Notes: generated by a model not told the origin, from the sequence alone. DNA of 64,000 nucleotides from Saprospira grandis DSM 2844 (GCF_000275825.1 NZ_JH719942.1:4059796-4123795), one strand, 5' to 3'. Shown: positions 16,453 to 26,166, numbered from the stretch's first letter. Numbers and translations are program-made.

Positions 16453-16703
16453 TTTTGGGGCTGCCCCGCCCATCGAGTTGAAACCCAGCACAAAGCGCTA
16501 GCGCTTTGCGAAGCGATACAAAATGAGGGTTACCCCCCTCATGAATTATTGGTCGGGTCGGGCTGTGTCGCAGCTCGCAGGTCTGCTCGGCCCTGCAGCG
16601 GCGAAGCCGCTTTGGTCTGCCGCCTTCGGCGGCCCTGCTATCCATCCCTCAGCCGCTCCTCTTGGGTTTTTCAGGCTCGGGGGCTCGGCTCTGGCCCTAA
16701 AAC
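16453..16703 (+). repeat. GC-rich modular hairpin element, copy 6
   Basis: Forward subtype C copy. Stems are GCGGC-GAA-GCCGC and GCCGCC-TTC-GGCGGC; an added palindrome CAAAGCGCTAGCGCTTTG is near 16494. The tail 16650-16703 (CAGCCGCTC to CCCTAAAAC) recurs inverted at copy 20. Paired head-to-head with copy 7. Confidence 0.85.
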
Positions 16704-16720
16704 TACATTGTTTTGGACCA

Positions 16721-16873
16721 TAAAGACCGCCAGGCGCCATTTGGCCCAGCGCTGCGGAGCGGGTGGCCCGAAGGGCCAGACCAAAGGCAGGCATCGCCTG
16801 CCTGCAGGGCCGAACGAACAGTGAGCCCCGCAGCATAGCGGCGGCCAGCTTTGCTGGCCGCGGGCCCCAAAAC
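16721..16873 (-). repeat. GC-rich modular hairpin element, copy 7
   Basis: Reverse subtype A copy. Stems are GGCCCGAAGGGCC, GGCAGGC-ATC-GCCTGCC and GGCCAGC-TTT-GCTGGCC. Its inner flank ATAAAGACCGCCAGGCGCCA is the exact inverse of the flank of copy 14. Confidence 0.88.
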
Positions 16874-16902
16874 AAAAAAAACTAAATAAATTTTAGTTAA
16901 AA

Positions 16903-16934
16903 TTTGAGAGTATATTTTAAAGTTACTACCTTTG
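16903..16934 (+). promoter_or_regulatory. Bacteroidota-type promoter for dprA
   Basis: TTTG at 16903-16906 and TACCTTTG at 16927-16934 (consensus TAnnTTTG) with a 20-base spacer. The dprA ATG follows 14 bases after the second box. Confidence 0.7.
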
Positions 16935-16948
16935 TTTAAACTAAAAAT

Positions 16949-18046
16949 ATGCTCAACGAAAAAGAAAAACTCTGGGCCATAGCCCTGCAGCAATCTCCGC
17001 AATTGGGGGCGATTCGGGCCAGAAGGTTATTGCGGGACTTTGGTTCTATTCAGGCCATTTATGAGGCTGATGCGGTGGCTTTGGCCGAGGCTAGTTATAT
17101 TGGAAAAACGGCCATGCGGCATATTTTGAGCCGAGAGGGTTTAGAGATGGCCAAAAGGGAGTTAGATTTTGTAGAAAAGAAGGGCATTGAGCTGCTGCTC
17201 TTTGGCCAAAGTAATTACCCGAGGCGCTTATTGCAAATTGAGGATGCGCCCTTTTTGCTCTATTATAAAGGTTCGGCGCCTTTGGACCAGCTGCGGATGC
17301 TTTCGGTGGTGGGGACTCGCAAGCCGACAGAAAATGGTCGGGCTGCTTGCGAGCGTATTTTAACTGAGATTAAGGATTTTTCGCCCTTAATTGTTAGTGG
17401 TTTGGCTTATGGTATAGATGCTTGTGCCCACCGAAAAGCCTTAGATTTGGGTTTGGAGACGGTGGCTGTTTTGGCTCATGGGCTCAATCGCATTTATCCG
17501 CCGCAGCATCGCTCTTTGGCCGAGCGGATGTTGGAACAAGGAGGGTTATTGACTGAATTTATTAGTCAAAATAAGCCTTTGGCCTGTAATTTCCCGATGC
17601 GCAACCGCATTATTGCGGGCTTATCTGATGCGCTTTGGGTGGTAGAAACGGGGCCAAAGGGTGGTTCGATGATTAGCGCCCAGAAGGCCATAGATTACCA
17701 ACGGAGGGTATTTGCATTGCCTGGGCGCTGGAATGATAAGTTGTCTTTGGGCTGCAATGAATTGATTCGGCAGCAAAAGGCCTTGCTGTTAAGCAGGGGG
17801 CAGGAATTGGTCCAAAGCATGAAATGGAGCCAGCCAAATCGGGGGCAACAACAACAGCTTTTTCAGCAGTTATCACCCAAAGAGCAGCAAATTACCGATC
17901 TATTATTGGGTGGGCAGCAATTGCATTACAACCAGCTATTGGCCAAATTACCTTGGGGCCACAGCCAATTGATTGAACTTTTATTGCAGCTAGAAATGCG
18001 GGGGTTGATCAAAGCCCTAGCGGGTAAATACTACCGTTTGTCCTGA
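16949..18046 (+). CDS. dprA: DNA-processing protein DprA/Smf
   Basis: A 365-residue DNA-protecting protein that binds incoming single-stranded DNA and loads RecA during natural transformation. After an N-terminal helix-hairpin-helix/SAM-like region (residues 1-75), the Rossmann-like DprA core follows: YPRRLLQIEDAPFLLYYKG, SVVGTRKPT, IVSGLAYGIDACAHRKAL, VAVLAHGLNRIYPP, the FPMRNRIIAGLSDALWVVE motif and GGSMISAQKAIDYQR. The C-terminus (from about residue 300) is a winged-helix domain ending in LQLEMRGLIKALAGKYYR. A clear promoter lies upstream. The last 16 bases overlap the convergent coaD gene. Confidence 0.96.
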   Translation: MLNEKEKLWAIALQQSPQLGAIRARRLLRDFGSIQAIYEADAVALAEASYIGKTAMRHILSREGLEMAKRELDFVEKKGIELLLFGQSNYPRRLLQIEDAPFLLYYKGSAPLDQLRMLSVVGTRKPTENGRAACERILTEIKDFSPLIVSGLAYGIDACAHRKALDLGLETVAVLAHGLNRIYPPQHRSLAERMLEQGGLLTEFISQNKPLACNFPMRNRIIAGLSDALWVVETGPKGGSMISAQKAIDYQRRVFALPGRWNDKLSLGCNELIRQQKALLLSRGQELVQSMKWSQPNRGQQQQLFQQLSPKEQQITDLLLGGQQLHYNQLLAKLPWGHSQLIELLLQLEMRGLIKALAGKYYRLS

Positions 18047-18513
18047 GCATCTCGGAGTAATTGCTGGCAATTATCGGGTACGAAAAGAGCGCCATCTCCA
18101 TTTCCCTTGAGGATTTCTCGGACCACCGTAGAGCTATAATAAGAGTATTCGGGGGCCGTCAATAAGAAAATGGTTTCTAGGCCATCGCCCAAATCTCGGT
18201 TGAGCATAGCAATAGAGACCTCATAATTAAAATCGTTGGAGTTGCGGAGTCCTCTGAGGATAAAATCGGCCCCTTTCTCCTTACAATAATCTACGGTAAG
18301 CTGCGGAAAGCGATCAATTTCTACTTTGGGGTCATCGACAAAGCTAGCTTTGAGGAAAGACAGGCGCTCCTCTTCCGAAAAGTAGTAGGATTTTGTTGAG
18401 TTGGTCCCTAGGGCCACAATAATTTTATCAAATAAAGGCAGGGCTCGGCGAACAATATCTTCATGGCCCTTTGTAATGGGGTCGAAAGAACCCGGAAAAA
18501 CAGCAATTTTCAT
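18031..18513 (-). CDS. coaD: pantetheine-phosphate adenylyltransferase
   Basis: Penultimate step of coenzyme A synthesis: adenylates 4'-phosphopantetheine with ATP to give dephospho-CoA. The start at 18513 gives 160 residues beginning MKIAVFPGSFDPITKGHEDI, the normal family N-terminus; a longer frame to 18534 would add seven residues not found in the family. The nucleotidyltransferase motif is TKGH, and the C-terminal YSSTVVREI matches the ISSTxVR motif. Its 3' end overlaps the convergent dprA gene by 16 bases. The tyrS terminator lies just upstream, so coaD probably has its own start signal. Confidence 0.96.
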   Translation of the reverse strand: MKIAVFPGSFDPITKGHEDIVRRALPLFDKIIVALGTNSTKSYYFSEEERLSFLKASFVDDPKVEIDRFPQLTVDYCKEKGADFILRGLRNSNDFNYEVSIAMLNRDLGDGLETIFLLTAPEYSYYSSTVVREILKGNGDGALFVPDNCQQLLRDAQDKR

Positions 18514-18536
18514 AAAAAAGAGATTCAGAGTCAAAA

Positions 18537-18566
18537 AAAGGCGCCAAACGAAGGTTTGGCGCCTTT
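18537..18566 (-). terminator. terminator of tyrS
   Basis: Strong stem AAAGGCGCCAAAC with its complement around a three- to four-base loop. On the minus strand a T run follows. It lies 20 bases beyond the tyrS stop codon. Confidence 0.9.
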
Positions 18567-18586
18567 AAGTTAATCAACTTGCTGGC

Positions 18587-19858
18587 CTATTCGGCAATTA
18601 CGATAAATTTATTCTTCTTTCCGTTTTGGCAGAAGAGGTAGCGTTCGGCGAGCAAATCAGTGGTATCAAACCTTTGGTTAAAATCGCTCACTTTTTTTGC
18701 ATTTAGAGCAATTGCACCGCCTTTCACGGCTCGGCGAAGATCGCTATTAGAGCCAAGGCTTTTATGCTTACCCACCAAGAGGTCGGCTAGGCTGATGCCT
18801 GCTTCTAGTTCAGATTTTGCCAGTTTGACCACTTCTAGTTCTTGGGCCAAAACGGCAAAATCTTTAGCCGAAAGGCTTTCTAAGAATTCTGCTTTTAGCT
18901 TTTTACTAAAGGCTATATTTGTGGCTTTTTGGGCAGAAATTAGGGCCTCCTTTCCATGTAGGCGGATGGTCATCTCTTCGGCCAATACTTCTTTTAGGCC
19001 TCTGGGGTTTTCGGCATATTCTGCTTCCAAGGCCTCAATTTCTTCTCGGCTCTTGAGGGAGAAAATGCGGATGAGTTTGCTCAAATCGGCATCATCTACA
19101 TTGAGCCAAAACTGGTAAAACTGATAGGGAGAAGTTTTTTCGGCATCTAGCCAGATATTTCCCTTTTCGGACTTACCAAATTTCTTTCCGTCTGATTTGG
19201 TCAAAAGCGGACAAACCAAGCCATAGCCTTTTCCGCCACCTTTACGGACAAATTCGGTTCCCGTCGTGATATTTCCCCATTGGTCACTACCGCCCATTTG
19301 CAAAAGGCAGTTATAGTTTTTATTGAGGTGGTGAAAATCATTTCCTTGGATCAGTTGGTAAGAAAATTCAGTAAAAGATAGGCCCGTTTCCAAGCGTTTT
19401 TTAACCGATTCCTTAGCCATCATATAGCTCACTGTAACATTTTTGCCAATATCGCGCAAAAAGTCAAAGATGCTCATATCCTTGTAAAAGTCGTAGTTGT
19501 TGATCAAAATGGCAGGATTCTCCCCTTCAAAGTCTAGCAATTGCTTAAACTGCTCTGTTTGCCGGTCAATATTGGCCTGCAAGCTATCATAATCCAAGAG
19601 CTGACGTTCTTCGTCCTTGAAAGAGGGGTCGCCAATTCGGCCAGTGGCCCCACCCAACAAAACAATAGGACGATAACCCGCTCTTTGCCAATGCTTGAGC
19701 AACATAATGGTCACCAAATTCCCAATAGTCAATGAGGGAGCGGTGGGGTCATAACCAATATAGGCCGTTTTGGGTCCTTCTTGGTTCAGGGCATCTTCTA
19801 GGCCCTCCGTCATTTCTTTCAACAAGCCACGCCATTGCAGCTCTTCGATAAAGTTCAT
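18587..19858 (-). CDS. tyrS: tyrosyl-tRNA synthetase
   Basis: Class I aminoacyl-tRNA synthetase charging tRNA-Tyr; 423 residues, the usual length. The catalytic domain has YIGYDPTAPSLTIGNL (the HIGH-equivalent region) near residues 33-48, LLGGATGRIGDPSFK, QMGGSDQWGNITTG near 206 and the KMSKS-equivalent KFGKS near 236. The C-terminal 70 residues form an S4-like RNA-binding domain (DLRRAVKGGAIALNAKKV). Ends with a strong terminator. Confidence 0.97.
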   Translation of the reverse strand: MNFIEELQWRGLLKEMTEGLEDALNQEGPKTAYIGYDPTAPSLTIGNLVTIMLLKHWQRAGYRPIVLLGGATGRIGDPSFKDEERQLLDYDSLQANIDRQTEQFKQLLDFEGENPAILINNYDFYKDMSIFDFLRDIGKNVTVSYMMAKESVKKRLETGLSFTEFSYQLIQGNDFHHLNKNYNCLLQMGGSDQWGNITTGTEFVRKGGGKGYGLVCPLLTKSDGKKFGKSEKGNIWLDAEKTSPYQFYQFWLNVDDADLSKLIRIFSLKSREEIEALEAEYAENPRGLKEVLAEEMTIRLHGKEALISAQKATNIAFSKKLKAEFLESLSAKDFAVLAQELEVVKLAKSELEAGISLADLLVGKHKSLGSNSDLRRAVKGGAIALNAKKVSDFNQRFDTTDLLAERYLFCQNGKKNKFIVIAE

Positions 19859-19972
19859 GCCTTTATTTTTTCAATTCTATAAATAGTCATTCTCTTTGCA
19901 CAGAGAAATTGTCCATGCTCGGAAATTTAACGCTTCAAGATAAAGTTCCCAACAACTTCTCTGTTTTTATTT

Positions 19973-20093
19973 TTTTGGGGCCTCCGCAGCTTTGCTGCGG
20001 CGCTACGTTTCGCAGCTCGCAGGTCTGCTCGGCCCTTCGCCAGCTTCGCTGGCTCGGTCTGGCCTGACGGCCACTGCTTCACATCGCTAGGCC
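19973..20093 (+). repeat. GC-rich modular hairpin element, copy 8
   Basis: Forward subtype B copy between tyrS and the 713-residue gene. Stems are GCAGC-TTT-GCTGC, GCCAGC-TTC-GCTGGC and GGCCTGACGGCC-like. Ends ACATCGCTAGGCC. Confidence 0.88.
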
Positions 20094-20148
20094 GCTCATC
20101 CTGATTCTTTGCGCTGGTTTTTTTGCTTCGGCCCGCCAAGGCTGCAAA

Positions 20149-22290
20149 TTATTTCACAATGCCCAAAATGCGGGGCAACCCCCAAAGGTTTTTAAAGGTC
20201 GCCTGCTGAAAGCGACCAGTTTGGACCTGCTCCTCTTCTCTTTCCCAAAAGTGCAGATTAGAGACCGAGTAGAGATAACCAAAGGCATAGGCGGTATGGC
20301 CTTCTTTAAGCTGGGCAATATACTCCAAAGGGTAGCGATAGAGCGTTTCTTGTTTTGCCACAATTTTTTGGGCTTCTTCTCGGCAGCTTTTTGCTTTGTC
20401 TAGCCATTTATTGGGGTCTTCAAACTTCTCTTTGCGCAGTTTTGCCCGTCTTTTGTCTAGCAAATAATTTAGGGTGTAGGCTCGGTGTTTGGCCCGCAAG
20501 GCTGTTATTTGCAGGCTATTGGCCAATTCTTTTCCCAATTGCTTTTCTTTGCCTTTCTGAGGGAAATGTCTTTTTTGGAGGGCCAAAAGTTCTTCTGTTC
20601 TTAGGGCAAAATCTAGCAAAGGGGCCACTACGGTTTGGCTCACGGTATCTAGTTGGTGGGGCGCTGCCTGATTTTGGATATAAGGGTAGCTATAAAGCGG
20701 CTGGGCTTGAAACTCTTTATCCTTTAGGGGGCTAGGTAATTTGCTTGTGGTACTAGAAGGGGCCATATAGCGAATCAGCTCTTTATCCTTAATGAATTCT
20801 TCTTGCAAACGGAGCATAGACCAAACGGGATCGGTCCAGAGATCATTTTGCATCAATTCGGCCAAATACTGCAAAGGGTCATTTACTTCTTTTTGTCCTT
20901 GAATTTGGTGCTCCCAAGACCAGCGAGCTATGCTCCAATCAATCAACCAATAGCTCCACTCCCAACCCGAACTAAAGGTAATATGGCCTTCAGCCTTCAG
21001 CGAATCCATAAGCTGGATATCTTCTAGGCGAGCAGAGAGATAGGGCAATAAAGTCATGGGCACCGAATGATCAAAAGTGATCCAGTGAGCAGATTCTGGA
21101 AAATACCAGCACTCTCTGCTCTTGGCCTCTTCTTGGTAGAGCGCCAAGACGGTTTTTAGGTCTTTATTCTTATAAACTGGGGGCTGTTCGTCCTCTAGAT
21201 CATAAAACATGGGGCTATGGACCATCAGCCCACGGCTGCGTTCTAGTTTTTCTTCTTCTGTAGATAATTTTGGCAGTTCCTCTTTTTTGTCTAGCAGGGC
21301 CTCCTTTTGAATTAGATACGACCGGCTCATAAAATGGGCCTTATATCGATTTTTAATAAGATCGGCCAAGAAAATTTCTAGCTCTTGTTTCTTTTTTTGC
21401 TTGCCCTTGCCAGAGGCTGTAGTTGAAAACGCTACATTATAGACATCCCAACCAGCTTGGGCCAAATAATCCATGTTCTCCTCAATTTGCTTCTTTTTAG
21501 ATTTGAGGCTATTGGGGAAGGTTTTATAGAGCTGAAAGGCCTTTTGTTGACTCATCTGCATAGAAATGTCGATCCCCATCAGCAAGCCTCTTTTTTGGCC
21601 ATAATCTACTATCTTCTTCATGTAGGGCATCCAGCTCTTGCGGTCGATGCTATTGAGTAAATTGAACTCAAAGTAATTTTGTTGGTTTCGGGCCAACCAA
21701 TCAATATATCCCTTCACTTCTTTTTCTGCATTGGGATAGTTGGGGTCCAGAAGGGCTTCTGTTAGTTCAATGGGGTGCATTGTATGTAAATGAACACCTT
21801 TTTTTGCAAAGCGGGGACGAGCCTGCCAGTCTAGCCCTTCTGCTACGGGCCAAGTCGTAATTTTTGGGATTAGGCTTTCTTTGGGATGAAAAAACTGAAA
21901 GCCCAATTGTTCTTGCAACAAACCATAAAGGCCCATACTCACCCCTTGGTAAGAATTAGCGAGCAGCTCCATTTTCATTTGCGGCCCCAACATTTTACTG
22001 CTCCAGTTGTAGGCATGTTCAGGAACATAGAAGCCCGTCCCTTCTTTGTTGGCCTGCCCCTGATGGATATAAGGTAGGACAATAAGGACCTCTGCATCGG
22101 CTTTATTATAGCTCAACTCACAGCGGCAAGCCTGTTCCAAAAGGCGGCTGGCATCCTCAATAGCATACTTACTGATAGAGACCTCAAAAAGCTCGGCATC
22201 TGCCATGATGCTAATGGACCGAATGGCAAAACTGTTAGGCATAAAGGCCCAAAAGAAAAAGAGAGAAAAAAAGAGTGGATGTAGCCGCAT
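20149..22290 (-). CDS. secreted protein, possible glycoside hydrolase-like
   Basis: A 713-residue protein with a signal peptide (MRLHPLFFSLFFFWAFMPNSFA). The stretch from about residue 45 to 170, especially GVSMGLYGLLQEQLGFQFFHPKESLIP, resembles the N-terminal domain of alpha-glucuronidases and the related DUF4838 proteins, where the same G.YGLL...G...F.P pattern is seen. This is followed by a region with KKGVHLHTMHPIELTEALLD and WLARNQQNYFEFNLL that could be a TIM-barrel-like core. The C-terminal 200 residues are helical, charged and Lys/Gln rich. No catalytic pair could be assigned with confidence. It is downstream of the gamma-glutamyltransferase gene on the same strand but separated by a hairpin. 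Hydrolase function is a weak inference. Confidence 0.65.
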   Translation of the reverse strand: MRLHPLFFSLFFFWAFMPNSFAIRSISIMADAELFEVSISKYAIEDASRLLEQACRCELSYNKADAEVLIVLPYIHQGQANKEGTGFYVPEHAYNWSSKMLGPQMKMELLANSYQGVSMGLYGLLQEQLGFQFFHPKESLIPKITTWPVAEGLDWQARPRFAKKGVHLHTMHPIELTEALLDPNYPNAEKEVKGYIDWLARNQQNYFEFNLLNSIDRKSWMPYMKKIVDYGQKRGLLMGIDISMQMSQQKAFQLYKTFPNSLKSKKKQIEENMDYLAQAGWDVYNVAFSTTASGKGKQKKKQELEIFLADLIKNRYKAHFMSRSYLIQKEALLDKKEELPKLSTEEEKLERSRGLMVHSPMFYDLEDEQPPVYKNKDLKTVLALYQEEAKSRECWYFPESAHWITFDHSVPMTLLPYLSARLEDIQLMDSLKAEGHITFSSGWEWSYWLIDWSIARWSWEHQIQGQKEVNDPLQYLAELMQNDLWTDPVWSMLRLQEEFIKDKELIRYMAPSSTTSKLPSPLKDKEFQAQPLYSYPYIQNQAAPHQLDTVSQTVVAPLLDFALRTEELLALQKRHFPQKGKEKQLGKELANSLQITALRAKHRAYTLNYLLDKRRAKLRKEKFEDPNKWLDKAKSCREEAQKIVAKQETLYRYPLEYIAQLKEGHTAYAFGYLYSVSNLHFWEREEEQVQTGRFQQATFKNLWGLPRILGIVK

Positions 22291-22408
22291 AATAAGTTAA
22301 GTATTGCTGTTTGAAGCTGTGGCCGGCAATACAAAAGGACTGCAGGGCGCCACAGTTTGGCCATTTAGGGGGCCTATAGTCAGAAATGCGGCAAAGATAA
22401 GAACTGAA

Positions 22409-22434
22409 GGCCGAAAAGAAAATCTCTTTTCGGC
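22409..22434 (-). terminator. probable terminator downstream of the gamma-glutamyltransferase gene
   Basis: Stem GGCCGAAAAGA with TCTTTTCGGCC around a four-base loop, located 39 bases past the stop codon. The T tract after it on the minus strand is weak. Confidence 0.6.
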
Positions 22435-22472
22435 CTTTAGGATATCCTTCTGTTTTTAGTATAAAACAAACT

Positions 22473-23954
22473 TTAGCGCTCGATGGCGTATCCTTCTCGG
22501 CGATCATCGCCTGCGGCTTGGAGTCGGCCATTTTCTTGCCGTAAAATAGAATTGAGGCCACCAAAGAACATGGCTTTTTCGGGCCATTCGACTAATTGTT
22601 CTAGCTTGGGGTCTTCGGTATTGGCTAGGCCAGCATATTCTGGCTCTAGATTGAGTCGGCCATGTTCGTAGTGCAGGCGGCTAGCAGCAGTGGCCTCTTG
22701 CAGTTCCATTTTTTGGTCCAAAACATGGTGCAGGAGTTGGAGGACCATGCCAGGGATGCGGCTAGCCCCGCCTGTCCCTGTTGCCAGATGAAATTGATTC
22801 TCTTTGAGGACCAGAGTGGGCGCCATCATAGAAGAAAGTCGGCTGTTGGGCGTCCAATTATGAAAGCCATTGGGTAAGAGAGCTGCCTCGCCCAGCATAT
22901 TATTCATCATGATATTGGTCCCGGGGATCATATAGCCACAGCCTTCTCCATTAGAGAGGGTAATGCTGATGGCATTGCCTAATTCATCGGCAATATTGAG
23001 GTGGGTGGTGCTGCCCCATTTGCTATTGAGCTTTTGGGGATTGCGATCTATGCTATAGATATCGCCAAGGACTTTTTGCAGGCGGGCCAGTTGTTGTTTA
23101 GTATAGAGCGGATCAATGGGAAGGGGCTCCAAAGCGGACAAGCCTTCTGCAATGAGGACGCCGCCCGTGCTGGGCAGTGGGTTGGTCAGTAGCTGATGTC
23201 CTTTATAGGCTAATGCTAAGGGCTTTCGCCAAATCACTTCATATTGGGCCAGATCATCTGCTCGGAGCAGGCCGCCTTGGGCTATACTATCTTTTAGGAG
23301 CAGCTTAGCCGCTTCGCCCAGATAAATATCTTTGGCCCAATCTTTTTCATGGCTGAGGTAATCAAAGTAATCGGCTAGGCCGGGCATGCGCTGTATTTGG
23401 CCCACTGGCAAGGGTTGGCCATCGGGATAAAAAATAGTGGCCGATTCTGCAGAGCGGGTCATAATGGGCTGTAGTACCCGGATATCAAAAAACTGGAAAT
23501 CGGTCATGGCGAGGCCCTCTTTGGCCAAGATCTTAGCGGGTTCGATCAGGACCGAAATGGGCAGACTAGCATAGCGTTGATGCAGAGCCGAAATGCCTGC
23601 CATCATGCCGGGAGTAGCCATAGCGCCCATACCGATATGAAACGTTTCTTGGGCCGAGCCAAAATCTACCTGTATGGGGTAAAACTCTAGTTCGGAGGGA
23701 GCGATTTTCTTGAGTGGGGTTTGCACAAAAAAGTCGAGCAGCAAATTTTGTCCGGCAGCAGTATGCAAACAAGCAAAGCCTCCTGCGCCCAAAGAGGCCA
23801 TACAGGGCTCGGCTACAGAGGCGGCAAAAAGAGCTGCAATAGCGGCATCAAAGGCATTGCCTCCTTCCTTAATAATCAGAGCGGCAGCTTCTGCTGTTTT
23901 TTGGTGGCCGGCGGCGATGCTGGCCCTTAGCGGAGTAGATAGCGACATAGGCAA
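22473..23954 (-). CDS. gamma-glutamyltransferase family protein
   Basis: A 493-residue Ntn-hydrolase that would self-cleave and then transfer or hydrolyse gamma-glutamyl groups, typically of glutathione. Family blocks present are AAGHQKTAEAAALIIKEGGN at the N-terminus, EPCMASLGAGGFACLH near 48, MGAMATPGMMAGI near 108, NPLPSTGGVLIAEGL near 260, and the processing site WGSTTHLNIAD near residue 315, where the first Thr of TTH is the expected nucleophile. Downstream, NNMLGEA and TGTGGASRIPGMVLQLL match the C-terminal subunit. No signal peptide is evident, unlike many periplasmic members, so cellular location is uncertain. The family also contains cephalosporin acylase-like members, so substrate is open. 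Confidence 0.88.
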   Translation of the reverse strand: MPMSLSTPLRASIAAGHQKTAEAAALIIKEGGNAFDAAIAALFAASVAEPCMASLGAGGFACLHTAAGQNLLLDFFVQTPLKKIAPSELEFYPIQVDFGSAQETFHIGMGAMATPGMMAGISALHQRYASLPISVLIEPAKILAKEGLAMTDFQFFDIRVLQPIMTRSAESATIFYPDGQPLPVGQIQRMPGLADYFDYLSHEKDWAKDIYLGEAAKLLLKDSIAQGGLLRADDLAQYEVIWRKPLALAYKGHQLLTNPLPSTGGVLIAEGLSALEPLPIDPLYTKQQLARLQKVLGDIYSIDRNPQKLNSKWGSTTHLNIADELGNAISITLSNGEGCGYMIPGTNIMMNNMLGEAALLPNGFHNWTPNSRLSSMMAPTLVLKENQFHLATGTGGASRIPGMVLQLLHHVLDQKMELQEATAASRLHYEHGRLNLEPEYAGLANTEDPKLEQLVEWPEKAMFFGGLNSILRQENGRLQAAGDDRREGYAIER

Positions 23955-24001
23955 TAGTTGTGGAGTGGATAAATCTCTTGGCTAATTATTTGGATCTAGA
24001 A

Positions 24002-24153
24002 GCGGGGCGAAGCCCCGCTGGCCTAGCGATGTGGCGGGGTGGCCGAAGGCCAGACCGAGCTTTTTGAGCAAAGCGAAAAAAGCGAAGGGCCGAGCAGACC
24101 TGCGAGCCCCAAAACGTAGCGCCGACGAGCGCAGCGAGGCGGAGGCCCCAAAA
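24002..24153 (-). repeat. GC-rich modular hairpin element, copy 9
   Basis: Reverse subtype B copy. Stems are GCGGGGC-GAA-GCCCCGC and GGCC-GAA-GGCC, and an A/T-rich long stem AGCTTTTTGAGC..GCGAAAAAAGC takes the place of the middle hairpin. Outer end GGAGGCCCCAAAA. Confidence 0.88.
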
Positions 24154-24171
24154 GGCAAATAAAATAAAAAA

Positions 24172-24195
24172 CCCTTTCCAAGAAAATGGAAAGGG
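24172..24195 (-). terminator. terminator of thrS
   Basis: Stem CCCTTTCCA with TGGAAAGGG around a six-base loop, followed on the minus strand by a T-rich run. It lies 31 bases beyond the thrS stop. Confidence 0.85.
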
Positions 24196-24225
24196 CCAAA
24201 ATTATTTTGTATTTCTTGCTAAGGA

Positions 24226-26166
24226 CTAGCCTTCTTTGGCCAATAACTCTTGGAAGAAAGCGATGAAGTCGGCCACGGGCATACTGCCTTTGTCGCCATC
24301 TTCTAGGCCTTGGATACGGACCGAAATGCTACCTTCTTCGGCTTCTTTCTCGCCGAGGATGAGCATAATCGGAATGCGTTTTAGTTCGGTATCTCGGATT
24401 TTGCGGCCTAAAGTTTCGTTGCGATTATCGACATAGCCGCGGATATCGGCGGCGGCCAATTCTTGTTGAACTTTAGTGGCATAATCGGTAAAGCGGTCAG
24501 AAACGGGCAAAATAGCGTATTGTTCGGGCATAAGCCAAAGCGGGAACTTACCTGCGGTATGTTCGATAAGGACCGAAATAAAGCGTTCTAGCGAGCCAAA
24601 AGGGGCACGGTGAATCATCACGGGGCGGTGCTTTTGGTTATCGGCGCCCACATACTCTAGTTGGAAGCGTTCGGGGAGGTTATAATCTACTTGGATGGTC
24701 CCGAGCTGCCAAGAGCGGCCAAGGGCATCCTTGACCATAAAGTCGAGTTTGGGGCCATAGAAAGCGGCCTCGCCCAATTCGGTAACTGTGGGTAGGCCCA
24801 CCTCTTGAGTGGCTTCGATAATGGCTTTTTCTGCGGCCTCCCAGTTTTCCTTGCTACCGATATACTTTTCGGGTTTTTCCGGATCGCGCAAAGAGATTTG
24901 GGCGGTAAAATCGGTAAAGCCCATTTTGCGGAAGACCATCATGGTCAGGTCGAGAACGCTGAGGAACTCGGTCTTGAGTTGGTCGGGGGTACAGAAAATG
25001 TGGCCATCATCCTGAGTAAAAGAGCGGACACGAGAAAGGCCGTGTAGTTCTCCACTTTGCTCATAGCGGTAAACGGTACCAAATTCGGCTAGGCGGATAG
25101 GCAATTCTTTATAAGAATGTGGTTTATGGGCAAAAATTTCGCAGTGGTGTGGGCAGTTCATGGGTTTAAGCATAAACTCTTCGCCTTCTTTGGGGGTATT
25201 GATCGGTTGGAAGCTATCCTCGCCATATTTTTCATAGTGGCCCGAAGTAACATAAAGGTTTTTGTGACCGATATGGGGAGTAGCAACTAATTGGTACCCA
25301 CGGCGCGTTTGCTCCTGCTTGAGAAAATCTTGTAGGCGTTCGCGCAGGGCGGCCCCTTTAGGCAGCCAGATAGGGAGGCCCATTCCCACTTTTTCTGAAA
25401 ACATAAAGAGTTCGAGTTCGGCCCCTAGTTTACGGTGATCTCTTTTCTTGGCTTCCTCCAGCATAGCCAGATACTGCTTGAGCTCTTTGGCTTTGGGAAA
25501 AGTGATTCCGTAAATACGAGTAAGGGTTTGGCGGCTTTCATCTCCGCGCCAGTAAGCGCCAGCTACATTGAGTAGTTTGACGGCTTTGATCAGCCCTGTA
25601 TTGGGAATATGAGGCCCACGGCAGAGGTCGGTAAAACCGCCTTGCTCATAGAAAGTGATGGTTCCATCTTCTAGGTCCTCCAATAATTCGAGCTTATATT
25701 CATCTCCTTTTTCTTGGAAATAGGAAATAGCATCGGCCTTAGCAATCTCTTTACGGATATAGGGATTTTTTTGGCGGGCGAGCTCGATCATTTTCTTTTC
25801 TAGGGCGTCTAGTTCCTTAAGGCCAATTGTTTTGCCTTCGGGCAAATCGATATCATAGTAAAAGCCATTTTCGATAGGAGGGCCGATGGCGAACTTTACG
25901 CCGGGATAAAGGGCCTCGATGGCTTCGGCCAAAAGGTGGGCGCTAGAGTGCCAGAAGGCATATTTGCCTCCATCATCTTGAAAGCTGAGTAGCTGAACGC
26001 TGGCGTCTTTCGTTAGGGGGCGAGTAGCATCCCAAATTTCGCCATCTACTTTAGCGGCAATAATTTTACGAGCTAGGCCTTCGCTAATCGACTTGGCCAC
26101 ATCCAAGCTGTTCACTCCCGACTCATACTTACGAACGCTGCCATCGGGAAGAGTAATCTCAATCAT
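24226..26166 (-). CDS. thrS: threonyl-tRNA synthetase
   Basis: Class II synthetase charging tRNA-Thr; 646 residues from the start at 26166, which gives the standard N-terminus [17 protein letters not shown] of the TGS domain. The longer frame to 26244 would add 26 residues without family support. Domains in order: TGS (1-60), editing domain with [10 protein letters not shown] near 76 and the later [12 protein letters not shown] block, class II catalytic core with [13 protein letters not shown] (zinc-binding Cys and His), the [17 protein letters not shown] motif 3, and the C-terminal anticodon-binding domain with [16 protein letters not shown]. Divergent from the glycosyltransferase gene that starts the polysaccharide locus. 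Confidence 0.97.
   Translation of the reverse strand: MIEITLPDGSVRKYESGVNSLDVAKSISEGLARKIIAAKVDGEIWDATRPLTKDASVQLLSFQDDGGKYAFWHSSAHLLAEAIEALYPGVKFAIGPPIENGFYYDIDLPEGKTIGLKELDALEKKMIELARQKNPYIRKEIAKADAISYFQEKGDEYKLELLEDLEDGTITFYEQGGFTDLCRGPHIPNTGLIKAVKLLNVAGAYWRGDESRQTLTRIYGITFPKAKELKQYLAMLEEAKKRDHRKLGAELELFMFSEKVGMGLPIWLPKGAALRERLQDFLKQEQTRRGYQLVATPHIGHKNLYVTSGHYEKYGEDSFQPINTPKEGEEFMLKPMNCPHHCEIFAHKPHSYKELPIRLAEFGTVYRYEQSGELHGLSRVRSFTQDDGHIFCTPDQLKTEFLSVLDLTMMVFRKMGFTDFTAQISLRDPEKPEKYIGSKENWEAAEKAIIEATQEVGLPTVTELGEAAFYGPKLDFMVKDALGRSWQLGTIQVDYNLPERFQLEYVGADNQKHRPVMIHRAPFGSLERFISVLIEHTAGKFPLWLMPEQYAILPVSDRFTDYATKVQQELAAADIRGYVDNRNETLGRKIRDTELKRIPIMLILGEKEAEEGSISVRIQGLEDGDKGSMPVADFIAFFQELLAKEG

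Noticed and set aside
20149-22290. The 713-residue protein as a beta-hexosaminidase (GH20)
   Set aside because: The conserved DE dyad and the usual GH20 barrel motifs could not be found; only the N-terminal domain looks related to carbohydrate-active enzymes.
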